A DNA stretch of 64,000 bases from JAPWJZ01 sp965279315 (GCA_965279315.1 OZ257145.1:1798001-1862000), one strand, 5' to 3'; shown: positions 17,105 through 25,809, counted from the first letter of the stretch. The notes: a model not told the origin generated them from the letters alone. A program made the numbers and translations.

Positions 17105-17581
17105 ATGGAATATTACGAACACCCGAATTACGGCCACGAAAACCTCGAAGATAAGGTCATCACCGTCACGCTGAAAACGCCGCTGACGCGCGCGCAGGTC
17201 GATGCGCTGTTCGATGACGCGCCCCAGCTGGATTCCAAGTTCGATGACCTGTCCTATACCGATGGCGAGAAAATGCGCGACGGCTTTGACCATGCCTGGG
17301 AAAAGACCGATATCACTCCGCGCGGCCTTCTCGATTACAAGGTGGAGCAAGACAAGATCACCATCCGCGCGAGCGAGGCGATCACGCCCGCCTATTTCTT
17401 CGACGCCGTGCGCTATGTGCTGTCCGAAACGGCGAGGGTTGAAAACCTGCCCATTAAATATGTGGGCGCTTTCGGTGTCACCCTCAGCTATTCCGGCGAT
17501 ACCCTGCAGGATGTGGCCAATACCCTCGACACCGCCAACCGCCGCAAGCCCGCGCCGCCGAAACGCGGGATGCAGCCGTAA
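17105..17581 (+). CDS. Unknown acidic protein, 158 residues
   Basis: A soluble, acidic protein rich in Asp and Tyr, with no signal peptide or membrane helix. It starts MEYYEHPNYGHENLEDK and ends in a basic Pro/Arg-rich tail. The N-terminal half has alternating beta-like segments (VITVTLKTPLTRAQV). I do not recognise the family. The start at 17105 is supported by AGGAG 6 bases upstream and by a promoter-like region; the longer frame from 17060 would start inside the -10. It is followed 70 bases later by a TPR-like gene. Confidence 0.65.
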   Translation: MEYYEHPNYGHENLEDKVITVTLKTPLTRAQVDALFDDAPQLDSKFDDLSYTDGEKMRDGFDHAWEKTDITPRGLLDYKVEQDKITIRASEAITPAYFFDAVRYVLSETARVENLPIKYVGAFGVTLSYSGDTLQDVANTLDTANRRKPAPPKRGMQP

Positions 17582-17651
17582 TACCCTTTTCGCGGCAAAA
17601 ACGCGGGTGTATGCTTGCTGGATTGTCCGACTGTATTGATGGATTTGTTCA

Positions 17652-18395
17652 ATGCCGATTATTTTCCTGCTGACTGTTGCCGTCCAGATCATGTTCGCCG
17701 TGCATGTGCATCGCACAGGGCGCAACACCTACTGGATTTACCTGATCCTTATGGTGCCTGTGATGGGCTGCATGATTTACTTCGTGGCGGAAGTGCTGCC
17801 CGAACTGATGCACGGCGCCGCCGGCAAGCATGCGCGCAAGACACTGCGCAACGTGATGGACCCCGAGAAAGATTTCCGTGACGCAAAATACGCCTTTGAT
17901 ACAGCGCCCACGATAGCAAACCGCATCCAGCTGGCACAGTTGCTGATCGCGCGCCAGCAGCACGATGCCGTGATCGCCTTGTTGGAACCCGCGCTCACCA
18001 ACCATTTCGCGGATGATATCCTGCTGCTGGAGGGGCTGGCCTATGCCTATTACGATAAGGGCGATTTCAGGAACACGCTGGTCTACATCCACAAAATCTA
18101 TGACCGCAAGGATGCCGAACCGCAGGACTACATCAAGTTGCTGCGCGCACGCACCTACATTGCGCTGAATGAATTCACGACCGCGCGAGCGGAACTGACG
18201 CGCCTTGTAAATTTCTACACCGGCGAGGAAGCACGCATCACGCTCGCCCAGCTGCTCGACCGCATGAACGCCCGCGACGAGGCACGCGCGATTTATCAGG
18301 ACATCGTCACCCGTTCCAGCCACGCGCCGAAATACTATCAAAAGCAGGAACGGCAATGGATCGACATCGCCAAACAGGCGCTGAAACAGCCGTAA
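17652..18395 (+). CDS. Membrane-anchored TPR-like protein
   Basis: A 247-residue protein with two N-terminal hydrophobic helices (about 2-18 and 27-50), then a helical-repeat region. Residues 80-240 show tetratricopeptide-like pairs: ANRIQLAQLLIARQQHDAVIA, a repeat with LAYAYYDKGDFRNTL, and one with ARTYIALNEFTTARAEL. The arrangement suggests a membrane-tethered scaffold for protein-protein contact. The specific partner is unknown. It closes the small plus-strand group after parC; a 190-base AT-rich gap follows. Confidence 0.75.
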   Translation: MPIIFLLTVAVQIMFAVHVHRTGRNTYWIYLILMVPVMGCMIYFVAEVLPELMHGAAGKHARKTLRNVMDPEKDFRDAKYAFDTAPTIANRIQLAQLLIARQQHDAVIALLEPALTNHFADDILLLEGLAYAYYDKGDFRNTLVYIHKIYDRKDAEPQDYIKLLRARTYIALNEFTTARAELTRLVNFYTGEEARITLAQLLDRMNARDEARAIYQDIVTRSSHAPKYYQKQERQWIDIAKQALKQP

Positions 18396-18402
18396 TCCGC
18401 CC

Positions 18403-18411
18403 TGTGGATAA
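18403..18411 (-). promoter_or_regulatory. Single perfect DnaA box
   Basis: TGTGGATAA, the reverse complement of the consensus DnaA box TTATCCACA, sits 8 bases after the TPR gene stop, beside about 60 AT-rich bases (18440-18490). Only one box was seen here, so it is not evidence for an origin; it could be a DnaA titration or regulatory site, or chance. Confidence 0.35.
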
Positions 18412-18586
18412 CTTTAGACTCGAGGCCAAAAACGGGCGTTCAAATTGTTTAAATTTATTAATAATATCAATAGTTTGTCTGTTTATTCTGGACTCCCAAT
18501 CCGTATAGTCCTATAACTCCTTTCCTCCCGCGCAATCGTCCTCCGTAACAGGCCGAGCCGACGCGGGCGGGACGTAGGGTGTGTAA

Positions 18587-19174
18587 ATGAATTTTGAGCA
18601 GACATCGCTGCCCGACCGGCAGTTGTTTCGCGAAGCATTTGCGGCGGGCTGGGCAAGTTATCTTGACCGCTTTGCCGCCCCCGACCTTGCTGCCGAGCAG
18701 TATATCCGCGGCCCTGTAGCCATGGCACGCCTGATATACGAGCACGGCGGCGAGGAGCGTTCGGTCGCCGCCGCCGCCTGCCTTGCCGGCCCCGCCGTGT
18801 TTTCGGGCGCGCCCGAATGGCTGGGGCAGGAACTTAGCGATTTTTCCCGCGAATTTAAGCGCATCGGCGAAATGGAACCGCGCGACCTGTATGGCCGCAT
18901 GGATCATTTCACGCTCGACGCCCGCGTGCTGCTGCAGGCCAGCGCCATCATGCTGCTGGAACAGCTGGTGACCGCACCCGAAGAATGCGCCCAGGAATGC
19001 ATGAAGATCTACACCGATTCACTGGAGCTTTATTCCGCCGCCCGCGGTCGCGCCGATGTGTTCAAGCTGGACACCCGCTTTGAAATCGCCGCGATGAAGG
19101 TGACGACGGCGGTCGATGGCCACACCAATATCTGGTCGAAGCCGCGCACGCATACGCCGCGCGTTCACGCCTGA
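18587..19174 (+). CDS. Unknown helical protein, 195 residues
   Basis: A soluble all-helical protein. Residues 40-75 (AMARLIYEHGGEERSVAAAACLAGPAVF, cited in parts) recall the helix pattern of HD-domain RelA/SpoT-like proteins, but the HD metal residues are not present, so no phosphohydrolase call is made. The C-terminal part has three Cys or Met-rich helices (EECAQECMKIY). The stop lies 11 bases from the end of the opposite-strand AAA ATPase. ATG at 18587 follows a GTAGGG site. Confidence 0.6.
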   Translation: MNFEQTSLPDRQLFREAFAAGWASYLDRFAAPDLAAEQYIRGPVAMARLIYEHGGEERSVAAAACLAGPAVFSGAPEWLGQELSDFSREFKRIGEMEPRDLYGRMDHFTLDARVLLQASAIMLLEQLVTAPEECAQECMKIYTDSLELYSAARGRADVFKLDTRFEIAAMKVTTAVDGHTNIWSKPRTHTPRVHA

Positions 19175-19185
19175 TCCCTTAAAAA

Positions 19186-20337
19186 TTACTGTTGTGAATT
19201 CAGTTCCGCGAAGGCCAGTTCGACGTCGCGGAGCGTGATGGTTGTCAGGTCCGCGCGCGAGGGCTTGGGCAGCTTCATGACACGCGTTGCCGCATATTTC
19301 ACGCTGTCCTCGAACAGGTTGCGCACCAGCCGCCCGTTGGGGAAATGTTCGCGGAACAGGTTGGGCGCTTCGGCCATGACTTTTTGCAAGGCGGCGGCGG
19401 CATCGTCGGTCAGCGTATATTTGCCGTCGCGCATGAACTTGGCGTAAATCTCGCCCATTTCCGGCGGGGTATAATCGTCGAAAGGTATGACCTCGGTAAA
19501 GCGCGATTTAAGGCCGGGGTTGTAATCGAGGAATTCATTCATTCTGCCCGTATAGCCCGCCGCGATGACCACAAGGCGGTCGCGGTTATCCTCCATCAGC
19601 TTCAACAGTGTCGTGATCGCCTCCGCCCCGTATGAATTGCCGGTATGCGTGGTATGGCCCATCAACCCATAGGCTTCGTCGATGAACAGCACGCCGTCCA
19701 TCGCTTCCTCCACCTTCGCCATGACTTTTTGCGGGGTTTCGCCGACCCATTTGCCGATGATGTCCTGCACGCCGACCTCGACCACATGGCCGCTTTTGAG
19801 GTAGCCGATCTGTTTCAGCAGTCGCCCGAAAATGCGCGCCACAGTCGTCTTGCCGGTGCCGGGATTTCCCGCGAAGACAAGGTGGATAGAGGATGACGGA
19901 ATGGCAGGCAGGCCCTGTTCCGCGCGGAGCTTCATGAAGGCCATGCGGTTCGCCTGTTCGGCAATCGCTTTCTTGGCATTCGCAAGGCCGATCAAGCCCT
20001 CCAGCTCCTCGAACGGGTCGCGGTAGCTGTCCATGTCGGGCGCGCCCAGAGTGGGCAGCAGCGTGCCCGCTTCGCGGCTGCCGTTTTTAGCGGCCTGCCG
20101 CAGCCACAGGATCGCGAAATCGGCATCGGTGTGGAAATAATGATCGTTGCCGCGCCCCAGCAACCCAAGGCCGATCGCATAGCCCGCATCGGGCTCGCCA
20201 ATCCAGCCGCGGCGGAGCAGCCCGTTGGCGGCTTCCTGCTTATCGGCGGGCAAGGGCTTCAGCAAGGCGCGCGTCAGCGCCATCAGCGCCTCGGTGTCGC
20301 CCTGCAATGCTTTTTTGCGCGGGAGATTGTCGGCCAC
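19186..20337 (-). CDS. AAA+ ATPase, CbbX/SpoVK type, soluble
   Basis: A 383-residue protein with no membrane helix. Residues 10-95 are helical and carry a Sel1-like repeat (GLLGRGNDHYFHTDADFAILWLRQAA). The AAA+ module has Walker A GNPGTGKTTVAR at 157-168, Walker B LFIDEA at 217-222, a pore-loop-like IGKWVGETPQKV near 194, an arginine-finger SRF segment, and a sensor-2 ARM-like GRLVRNLFE. This is the CbbX/SpoVK/EccA group, ring ATPases that remodel or activate partner proteins. The start is GTG with AAGG 8 bases upstream. Last gene of the minus-strand operon; a paralogue lies two genes upstream. Confidence 0.88.
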   Translation of the reverse strand: MADNLPRKKALQGDTEALMALTRALLKPLPADKQEAANGLLRRGWIGEPDAGYAIGLGLLGRGNDHYFHTDADFAILWLRQAAKNGSREAGTLLPTLGAPDMDSYRDPFEELEGLIGLANAKKAIAEQANRMAFMKLRAEQGLPAIPSSSIHLVFAGNPGTGKTTVARIFGRLLKQIGYLKSGHVVEVGVQDIIGKWVGETPQKVMAKVEEAMDGVLFIDEAYGLMGHTTHTGNSYGAEAITTLLKLMEDNRDRLVVIAAGYTGRMNEFLDYNPGLKSRFTEVIPFDDYTPPEMGEIYAKFMRDGKYTLTDDAAAALQKVMAEAPNLFREHFPNGRLVRNLFEDSVKYAATRVMKLPKPSRADLTTITLRDVELAFAELNSQQ

Positions 20338-20346
20338 CGGATAACC

Positions 20347-20850
20347 TTATTTCGGTTCCTGCGGGCAGTCGGAGGGTCGGATTGTGAAGGGGGCGAGCAG
20401 GTTTCCGTTGCCATCCTTGAAGCGCACCTCGACCGTGATGCCAAGGCCCATCTGGAAATCCTGCTTGTGGCAGACATCGTTTCTAAGGTCCACGGTCATG
20501 CTGTCGGCCAGCGGCTGCGGGTCGGTCGTAGTAAGCGTTATGTGATAGACGATCGTGTTGCCTTCCGACGTCACGTCGTCGATGCGGATCATGTCGTCCA
20601 GCTGACGGGGCGGGCGGATCTCGTCGCGGATTTCCTGCAGCGCCAGTTCGGCGGGGTTGTTGGGCGCGCCCGCCATCATCATCAGGTTGGCCGAACCGCC
20701 TAGCAGCAGGATGATCGCGATAAAGGTGACCCAGAATTTTCCGCGCAGCGCCTTGGGCAGCATCGGCGTGCCGATGCCCAGCAGGAACAGGTAAAGGCCC
20801 AGGGCGAGCGTGATGCCGTTGCCGATGCTGATCGATTGGATGATTTCCAT
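20347..20850 (-). CDS. Small two-helix membrane protein between the two AAA genes
   Basis: A 167-residue protein. Two hydrophobic helices (about 8-30 and 38-60) are followed by a soluble domain of about 105 residues with beta-rich pattern and two Cys (near 128 and 162), which could be periplasmic. I know no family for it. It is 12 bases after the first AAA gene and 9 bases before the second, so all three are likely co-expressed, and it is a candidate partner or anchor of the ATPases. Confidence 0.7.
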   Translation of the reverse strand: MEIIQSISIGNGITLALGLYLFLLGIGTPMLPKALRGKFWVTFIAIILLLGGSANLMMMAGAPNNPAELALQEIRDEIRPPRQLDDMIRIDDVTSEGNTIVYHITLTTTDPQPLADSMTVDLRNDVCHKQDFQMGLGITVEVRFKDGNGNLLAPFTIRPSDCPQEPK

Positions 20851-20862
20851 TTCTAGTCTCCC

Positions 20863-22275
20863 TTAATCCTTGCGTCCGAGCTGGAAGCCCATGGACCGTG
20901 TTTCGTCATCGCCTTTGGTGTAGGAACGTCTCGCATCGCGGAAGGCCGCCTGAATATCTTCGGCATAGAGTACCACAAGATCTTCCTTGGTTGTTTCAGC
21001 CTTTTTGCCGATGCGGATCGCCATGTACTTGATGGTGTCCTCGAACAGGTTGCGCACGAAGCGGCCATTGGAAAAGTTATGGGTAAAGTTTTCCTTGGCT
21101 TCCTGCATCATTTCCAGCAGGCCTTCCTTGGCGCCCTTGCCGTAACGGTATTTCTGGTCGCGCACCAGCCGCGAATAGATGCGCACCAGGTCGGTTGCTT
21201 CGTAATCCGGAAATATGATGAGTTCCGTAAAACGCGATTTCAGTCCGGGGTTGGAATCGAGGAATTCGATCATTTCAGCCGGATACCCCGCCACGATCAC
21301 GACCAGGTCATGGCGCAGGTCTTCCATGTATTTGACCAGCGTCGCAATCGCGCTCTGCGAAAACGACCCGCCATCGCCCTGCGCATTCAGCATGGCATAA
21401 GCCTCGTCGATGAACAAAACGCCACCCAGCGCCTGCTGGATCTTGCGGTGCACCTTGATGGGCGTCTGGCCGACATATTCGCCGATCAGCTCGCCTTCCG
21501 ACACCTCGACCACATGCCCGCGCGAAAGGTAGCCGACCTTTTTCAGCGCGCGGCCAAGGATGCGGGCGACCGTCGTCTTGCCGGTGCCGGGATTGCCCAG
21601 GAACACGGCGTGGAGCGCAGGTTGCTGCACAGGTAATCCGGCGGCTTTGCGCTTTTCGAACAGGCGCGTGCGGCTGGTGATGTCGGCGACGGATTTTTTG
21701 ACGTTTTCAAGGCCGACCATATTCTTCAGTTCCTTGAACGGGTCGGCGTCGTTTTCCTCGTCATGCACATGGGTTGCGGATGTGGGATCGGAATAGAGCA
21801 TGTCGCGCGCCTGTTCGTCCTGCGCGACGGCGGCCTTTTTCAGCCACAGGAACGACAGGGCACGGTGGCTTTTGAAGCAGCGGTCGTCGGATGACCCGAT
21901 ATGCGTGCCAAGGGTATACATCGCCCAGCCTTGTCCGTGTTTTGCCTCGCGCAGCAGGTTTTTCGCCTCGGCCTTCAGGTCCTTGTGGATGCGGGGGCGG
22001 ATCAGGCGGCGCGACAGGCGCAACATGGCGCGCCGTGACCCGCGCTTGCCGCGCCACATCAGGAACTGTTCGCTATTGGTGAAAATAATGCCGAAAATGA
22101 CCACCGCCAGCAGCAGGATGGAAACGGACGTGAAAATATAAGGGTGCTGGTGCGCCGCTTGCCTGGCGACCATCCAGTAAAAATAAACATGCGCAAAGAA
22201 TTTATTCTCGATGCCCGTCGTATCGACCTGGCTCGCTAGGCCGCCAATCTCGAGCCCGAAAAACTCACTCGACAA
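20863..22275 (-). CDS. AAA+ ATPase, CbbX/SpoVK type, membrane-anchored
   Basis: A 470-residue protein. One membrane helix lies at about 46-66; then a basic stretch (73-100) and Sel1-like helices (105-165, e.g. ALSFLWLKKAAVAQ). The AAA+ module follows: Walker A GNPGTGKTTVAR at 227-238, Walker B LFIDEA at 287-292, IGEYVGQTPIKV pore-loop region near 264, and the GRFVRNLFEDTIKYMA sensor-2 helix. It shares domain order and motifs with the ATPase at 19186-20337, so the two are paralogues. Start TTG at 22275 overlaps the upstream lyase gene by 11 bases; ATG at 22173 is an alternative that still keeps the membrane helix. Confidence 0.85.
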   Translation of the reverse strand: MSSEFFGLEIGGLASQVDTTGIENKFFAHVYFYWMVARQAAHQHPYIFTSVSILLLAVVIFGIIFTNSEQFLMWRGKRGSRRAMLRLSRRLIRPRIHKDLKAEAKNLLREAKHGQGWAMYTLGTHIGSSDDRCFKSHRALSFLWLKKAAVAQDEQARDMLYSDPTSATHVHDEENDADPFKELKNMVGLENVKKSVADITSRTRLFEKRKAAGLPVQQPALHAVFLGNPGTGKTTVARILGRALKKVGYLSRGHVVEVSEGELIGEYVGQTPIKVHRKIQQALGGVLFIDEAYAMLNAQGDGGSFSQSAIATLVKYMEDLRHDLVVIVAGYPAEMIEFLDSNPGLKSRFTELIIFPDYEATDLVRIYSRLVRDQKYRYGKGAKEGLLEMMQEAKENFTHNFSNGRFVRNLFEDTIKYMAIRIGKKAETTKEDLVVLYAEDIQAAFRDARRSYTKGDDETRSMGFQLGRKD

Positions 22276-23431
22276 GGCGTTGTAACCCCCGTGCGAGATC
22301 CTGTTGCAGGTCGGTCACGTCTTCGAGGCCGACATGGATGCGCAAGGAAAAGCCGTCCTCCGCCCACTTTTCGGCGGTGCGGATGGGGTTGGGCTGTTCG
22401 GGGAACAGCAGCGATTCAAACCCGCCCCAGCTGAAGCCGAGACGGAAGATATCCATGCCGTTCAGCATGGCCGCAATCTTGTCGCGGCGTGTTTCATTCA
22501 AAATGATGCTGAAGGTGGCGGTCGACCCGGTAAAGTATTTTTTCCAGTTTTCGTGGCCGGGGCAGCTATCAAACGCGGGGTGCAGTACGCGCTTTACCTG
22601 CGGCTGCTGCTGCAGCCAGCTGGCGATTTCCAGCGCCGATTTCTGGTGGTGCGGCAGGCGCACATGCAGCGTGCGCAGGCCGCGCGTCGCAAGGTATAAT
22701 TCTTCGGATCCGCCGCACAGGCCCAGCATCAGGGCGGCGCGCTTCACGGCAGGCCATGCCTCTTCGGTCGTGGATACCACGCCCAGCATGACGTCGGAAT
22801 GTCCGGCGATATATTTGGTGGCCGCCATCACGGAAACATCAATGCCAAGGTCGAGCGGCTTCATGAACAGGGGCGTGCCCCAGCTGTTGTCGATGGCTGT
22901 CTTGATGCCGGCCTTTTTTGCGGCAGCGACGAAGGCGCCGATATCGGGTACCTCGAATGTCAGCGAACCGGGCGCCTCGATGAACAGCAGGCGCGTGTTT
23001 TTGCGGAACAGCTTTTCGATGCCCGCGCCGATCATGGGCGGGTAATATTCCACATCGACGCCGAATTTGCGCAGGATCGCTTCGCAGGTCTTGCGGCTGG
23101 GGCCATAGACGTTGTCGGGCATCAGCAGGTGGTCGCCATGCTCGGCGAAGGCGATCAGCGTCGTTAAAATCGCGGAAAGGCCGGAACAGGTGGCGACGCT
23201 TTTATACGCGCCTTCGATCAGGGCGATGCCTTCCTCGAACGCGGCGCTGGACGGTGTGCCCGCACGGCCATAGGAAAAGGGCACGTTCGGCACTTTTTCG
23301 AATTCTTCGTAAGTGTTGAAGACAATCGTGGACATGCGGTGCGGCGGCACGTTGACCGCGCCGTGATATTCGTTCGGCTTCGACCCCGCATGGGTCAGGA
23401 TTGTGTTCTTGTTCTTGTCGGTGGTGCTCAC
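22265..23431 (-). CDS. metC: Cystathionine beta-lyase (Cys/Met PLP family)
   Basis: A 388-residue PLP enzyme of the Cys/Met metabolism family. The PLP lysine is Lys206 in ATKYIAGHSDVMLG; YGRAGTP at 54-60, SGLSAI at 83-88 and IEAPGS at 151-156 match the family. Alphaproteobacterial MetC enzymes share these blocks and convert cystathionine to homocysteine. The start is GTG at 23431 because GTGA overlaps the upstream sulfurtransferase stop and AAAGGCAG precedes it; the ATG-like upstream frame would run into sseA. Next downstream is the membrane AAA gene, overlapping by 11 bases. Confidence 0.88.
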   Translation of the reverse strand: MSTTDKNKNTILTHAGSKPNEYHGAVNVPPHRMSTIVFNTYEEFEKVPNVPFSYGRAGTPSSAAFEEGIALIEGAYKSVATCSGLSAILTTLIAFAEHGDHLLMPDNVYGPSRKTCEAILRKFGVDVEYYPPMIGAGIEKLFRKNTRLLFIEAPGSLTFEVPDIGAFVAAAKKAGIKTAIDNSWGTPLFMKPLDLGIDVSVMAATKYIAGHSDVMLGVVSTTEEAWPAVKRAALMLGLCGGSEELYLATRGLRTLHVRLPHHQKSALEIASWLQQQPQVKRVLHPAFDSCPGHENWKKYFTGSTATFSIILNETRRDKIAAMLNGMDIFRLGFSWGGFESLLFPEQPNPIRTAEKWAEDGFSLRIHVGLEDVTDLQQDLARGLQRLVE

Positions 23432-24249
23432 GGCTGGCTGCCTTTCGTTTTGGGCAGCGACGCATCGCCGCCCCATTCCGTCCACGACCCGCCATAGATG
23501 GCAGCATCGGTGCGGCCAAGGTTATGCAGGCCGATCGCGACCACGCAGGCCGTCACGCCACTGCCACAGGAAATGGCGACCGGTTTCGATACGTCAACGG
23601 ACGCAAGCGCGGACTTCAGACCGTCGCCGGTCTTGAACAGGCCAGTCTGGTTATCGATCAGCGATGCATAGGGCAGGCTGAACGATCCGGGAATATGGCC
23701 GCTGGCCATGCCGGGGCGGGGTTCCGCCATTTCACCGGAATAGCGGCGCGGGTCGCGCGCATCCAGCACGGTGAATTTTTGGTCGGTCAGGTTTTGCACG
23801 ATGTCTTCGCGTTTCTTGAACAGCCCGGAATTGAAGGCAGGCTTGAAGGTGCCGCGCGGCGGAATGTCATCGGCCTTTTCGGTCACGGGATATCCGGCAT
23901 TTTCCCATGCGGGCAACCCGCCATCCAGCACCTGAACATTCTCATGGCCGAACACGCGGAACATCCACCAGACGCGCGCGGCCGCCATGGCGACGCCGCT
24001 GCGGTCATAGACCACCACATGGTCGCCGTTCGAGATGCCAAGCCTTTCAGCGGCATCGGCGAAACCGGTGGGCGTGGGCAGGGTATGGGCGAATTGCGCC
24101 TGCGGGTCTGCCACTTCGTCGATATCGAAATCCAGGGCATGGCCGATGCGGATATTGGCCGGCGGCAGGCCGTAGCTGGCATCCAGCAGGCGCACACCGG
24201 GTTTTTCAAAAAGCTCTTTCAGCGCGCTGGCGGAGATAAGGGCGTTCAT
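23428..24249 (-). CDS. sseA: 3-mercaptopyruvate sulfurtransferase (tandem rhodanese)
   Basis: A 273-residue protein with two rhodanese domains (about 5-120 and 150-265). The active-site loop in the second domain reads CGSGVTA with Cys228, the CG[S/T]GVTA pattern of mercaptopyruvate sulfurtransferases rather than the CRKGVT loop of thiosulfate enzymes. It moves sulfur from 3-mercaptopyruvate to thiol acceptors. Start at 24249 gives ATGA overlap with the NUDIX stop; an upstream start at 24261 is possible. Its place beside metC fits sulfur amino-acid turnover. Confidence 0.9.
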   Translation of the reverse strand: MNALISASALKELFEKPGVRLLDASYGLPPANIRIGHALDFDIDEVADPQAQFAHTLPTPTGFADAAERLGISNGDHVVVYDRSGVAMAAARVWWMFRVFGHENVQVLDGGLPAWENAGYPVTEKADDIPPRGTFKPAFNSGLFKKREDIVQNLTDQKFTVLDARDPRRYSGEMAEPRPGMASGHIPGSFSLPYASLIDNQTGLFKTGDGLKSALASVDVSKPVAISCGSGVTACVVAIGLHNLGRTDAAIYGGSWTEWGGDASLPKTKGSQP

Positions 24250-24875
24250 TGGCCGAGCCACTGTTTGCGGATGCGTTCATGGTTGCGCGCAAACCATTGC
24301 AGCACATAACCCGCCGTGATGTTGGCGATGGCGCCCTTGTCCAGCATGTCGCGCACATGTTTCCATGGCAGCAGGTGTGTCTTGATCTCTTCGCCTTCTT
24401 CCTCATGCCCGTAAATGCCGGCCTCGGCCTTTTCGATGCGGCCGACATAGAGGTGGAACTGTTCCGCCATGCAGCCGGGGCTGGAATAGGCCTTGCCGAT
24501 GAATTCGATATCGGTGATGTCGCATCCGGTTTCCTCGAATGCCTCGCGCCGCGCGGCGGCTTCGGGCATTTCGCCTTCATCGACCGCGCCTGCCGCGCAT
24601 TCGAACAGGAAGGGGTCGGCGACGCCGGCCACCAGCGCGCCGACGCGGAACTGCTGGTTCAGCAGCACTTCGTCGGTTTCGGGGATGAACAGCAGGACGA
24701 CCGCGATATCCTTCACGATCATCACTTCGCGTTCCATCGGCTCCGCCCAGCCGCCATGGCGCAGGCTGCGCGGCTGGATCTTGAACGCATCCAGCTTGTG
24801 ATAGCCGTCAAAAATGCGTTCCTGCGAAATGATTTTCGCATCGGGCGTGGTTTCGAGCTTTTTGGTCTGCGTCAT
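24246..24875 (-). CDS. NUDIX hydrolase, ADP-ribose pyrophosphatase-like
   Basis: A 209-residue protein with a NUDIX box at about 97-119: G-A-V-D-E-G-E then AARREAFEETG (catalytic Glu111, Glu114, Glu115). The sequence before it (LNQQFRVGALV) and after it (SSPGCMAEQFHLYVG) resembles NudF/TrgB ADP-ribose pyrophosphatases. Two ATGs are adjacent; the second (24875) has better spacing from AGAGG. It heads the minus-strand operon that ends with the AAA ATPases, and is divergent from the SGNH hydrolase. Confidence 0.88.
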   Translation of the reverse strand: MTQTKKLETTPDAKIISQERIFDGYHKLDAFKIQPRSLRHGGWAEPMEREVMIVKDIAVVLLFIPETDEVLLNQQFRVGALVAGVADPFLFECAAGAVDEGEMPEAAARREAFEETGCDITDIEFIGKAYSSPGCMAEQFHLYVGRIEKAEAGIYGHEEEGEEIKTHLLPWKHVRDMLDKGAIANITAGYVLQWFARNHERIRKQWLGQ

Positions 24876-25053
24876 CATGGCCTCTTGTTGAAATCGGGGC
24901 GGGCTTTTTTTGTCGTATTCGGATGCTGCGAGAGTACTGCGCGGGGGCATTTTTAGCAAGTTGGAGGGGCTCTGTATTTCCCTAATCAAGGCGCGCGAAA
25001 GGCTTTCAAAGCGCGCGCGGATATGGTGGAATCGCCTTGAAACGGACGGGCAC

Positions 25054-25683
25054 ATGAAAGACCTCTATTTTTTCGGCGACAGCATCGCCTATGGCGAGTG
25101 GGATGAACAGGGCGGCTGGGTGCAGCGCATCCGCTCCGCCTGCGATCAGGCCTATATTTCGGGGCGCAAGCAGCGCACGCTTGTCTATAACCTCGGCATC
25201 CCCGGCGACACCGCCGCCGATGTGCTGATGCGGATCGAACCGGAGATGGCGGCGCGTTTTAACCCCGACAACAAAAACTATATCGTCTTTGCGGTCGGCA
25301 TGAACGACGCGCATTTTTCGACCTCCGACCAGAAAGACCGTTTCACGCAGGACGAGTTCGAGCGCAATGTGGGCCGGCTCATCGGCATCGCGCGCAAATT
25401 CACGCAGGATGTCGCCTTTGTCGGCCTCAATCCGATTGACGAGGCAAAGGTGCAGCCGCTGCCGTGGAACACGGAAAAATCCTATCACATCGCGCGCGTG
25501 GAGCTGTTCAACGGCATCCTCGAAAAAATTACGAAGGAAGAGGGGCTGTTCTTCGCCGATGTCTGGAAAGACTGGTCCGAAATCGATCATAAGCTATTAT
25601 TGTTCGACGGGCTGCACCCGACCGCCAGCGGCCACCGCCGCATCGCCGAAAAGATCAACCCGTTCTTTGCATCCGAAGAATAA
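25054..25683 (+). CDS. SGNH/GDSL family hydrolase
   Basis: A 209-residue protein. Block I FGDSIAYG puts the nucleophile at Ser10; block II has Gly51 in LGIPGDTAAD; block III GMND has Asn84; block V DGLHPTASGH has Asp185 and His188. All four SGNH residues are present, so it is probably an active esterase or lipase of the GDSL type; the substrate is unknown. No signal peptide, so likely cytoplasmic. ATG at 25054 is preferred over the frame from 24910, which would cover the divergent promoter. Confidence 0.88.
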   Translation: MKDLYFFGDSIAYGEWDEQGGWVQRIRSACDQAYISGRKQRTLVYNLGIPGDTAADVLMRIEPEMAARFNPDNKNYIVFAVGMNDAHFSTSDQKDRFTQDEFERNVGRLIGIARKFTQDVAFVGLNPIDEAKVQPLPWNTEKSYHIARVELFNGILEKITKEEGLFFADVWKDWSEIDHKLLLFDGLHPTASGHRRIAEKINPFFASEE

Positions 25684-25809
25684 TCAGGGCTGCGGCGGCT
25701 TCATGCCGTAATCACGGGACACACAATCACCCGTATAGGCCAATACGCCGTCGAAACCTGACGCCCACCCGATGGCGGCATAAAAAAGCCGGTCATTGCG
25801 GAACGGCAT
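25684..25809 (-). CDS. Possible small ORF, 41 codons
   Basis: An open frame from ATG at 25809 to a TGA that directly follows the SGNH hydrolase stop on the other strand. The product starts MPFRNDRLFYAAIGWASG and ends MKPPQP, with one Cys and a short amphipathic part. There is no clear family and only weak ribosome-site evidence, so it may be chance; the packing against the neighbour's stop is the main reason to list it. Confidence 0.3.
   Translation of the reverse strand: MPFRNDRLFYAAIGWASGFDGVLAYTGDCVSRDYGMKPPQP

Noticed and set aside
18396..18586. Replication origin
   Set aside because: Only one DnaA box and no dnaA, hemE or parA/B genes nearby.
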